DNA of 60,000 nt from Polytrichum commune (lineage: Eukaryota > Streptophyta > Polytrichopsida > Polytrichales > Polytrichaceae), in assembly GCA_950295325.1 (NCBI GenBank), contig OX485803.1, forward strand, positions 47,943,554-48,003,553. Reading direction: 5' to 3'. The translations under genes and the position numbers were made by a program. This document shows positions 59,527-60,000 of the stretch, piece by piece; positions within the stretch are counted from its first letter, which is position 1; every line of letters starts with the position of its first letter. Below the pieces are notes generated by a model. It made no database searches and was not told the origin of the DNA. It saw nothing but the letters and a program-made list of their open reading frames with translations.

Positions 59527-60000
59527 GGCCACTCTCTCTTCGTACATACACAAGCTTAAACCCTCTCTACATCCATAAACCCATGTTAATTCCTTTGCCC
59601 TGTTTGCTCTGCTCCTCTCCAATTACCCGTTCTTTTCTCTCACACGAAGCTCCAGCCACCTCCCTTCTAGTTCCAAAATGCAACGGAATCCTCCGACTCT
59701 TACCTACAACTTACACATCTGTCTAATAACACTGCTCACATCCATTCCCGAATCGCCCTACCGACTCGACTGATTAAGATTCTTCCAGTCTCTAGCTCGT
59801 CGCTGTGTGAAATTCATTGTAATGGTTAAGTTTCATCCGGAATTGAGTTCGAGTTTTGGGATGTAATAAGTTAGCTTGACCGAATCGATGTTGCAGCAGA
59901 TGGTGCACGCAATCTGCGAGGTTTCACGAAGCGGCGGGAAGGAGGAGGGGCGCCCAAAGCTGACGTGGCTGCTGATTGGATTCTTTGTGTTCTAAGTCCA
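59527..60000. promoter_or_regulatory. Upstream region of MLH1, possibly shared with a divergent gene
   Basis: This stretch contains the MLH1 promoter and 5' UTR; no single element could be assigned. A GC-richer plus-strand stretch at 59,900-59,995 opens with ATG and encodes 31 residues (MVHAICEVSRSGGKEEG), and a short exon of a divergent gene is possible. The window ends before this can be judged. Confidence 0.3.

Overview
This is nuclear DNA from a land plant. The evidence is a 16-exon MLH1 mismatch-repair gene, a three-exon cytochrome P450 of the CYP703 type, plant-style short GT-AG introns, a short run of CCCTAAA telomere-type repeats near the left edge, and a Mutator-like transposase with a SWIM finger. 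I cannot name the species. A non-seed plant (bryophyte, lycophyte or fern) is a guess from the style of the mobile elements, not something the sequence proves.

Layout. Bases 1-3,000 are AT-rich, with an array of nine palindromes (family 1) at 1,584-2,405 and no convincing gene. Bases ~5,000-36,300 are mobile DNA. An outer element, marked by family 2 palindromes at 5,152-5,518 and again at 29,735-32,941, carries decayed genes: a 5' fragment at 5,546-6,004, a coiled-coil pseudogene at 6,173-8,508, a ParB-like/methyltransferase-like pseudogene at 28,738-33,120, and a FCP1-type HAD phosphatase at ~33,400-36,264. A second element of about 18.7 kb (9,635-28,362) with related inverted ends appears to sit inside it. 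This inner element looks intact. It encodes a Mutator-like transposase (14,520-10,809, minus), two small unknown proteins, and a complete 11-exon gene (23,139-27,339) whose 1,087-residue product joins a ParB-like domain to a domain resembling beta-class N4/N6 DNA methyltransferases. Between the last two lies a 7-kb array of about 45 near-identical palindromes (family 3).

Bases 36,370-38,170 hold short tandem repeats and what looks like a decayed leucine-rich-repeat gene. Bases 38,170-48,140 show no gene I can support. Bases 48,146-51,313 hold the CYP703-type P450 with a duplicated upstream region, and 59,526-52,745 (minus) hold MLH1, convergent with the P450. MLH1 intron 1 contains tandem copies that include the end of exon 1.

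How the parts may work together. The main observation is a repeated association: element proteins with a ParB-like plus methyltransferase-like architecture lie next to, or around, arrays of palindromes that differ in sequence between elements but share one design (8-10 base arms around a 2-base centre). In bacteria, ParB proteins bind palindromic parS sites, and ParB-methyltransferase fusions occur in phages. The inference is that each element carries its own recognition protein and its own matching set of palindromic sites. In both elements the array appears to lie inside an intron. This system is the part of the window most worth follow-up.
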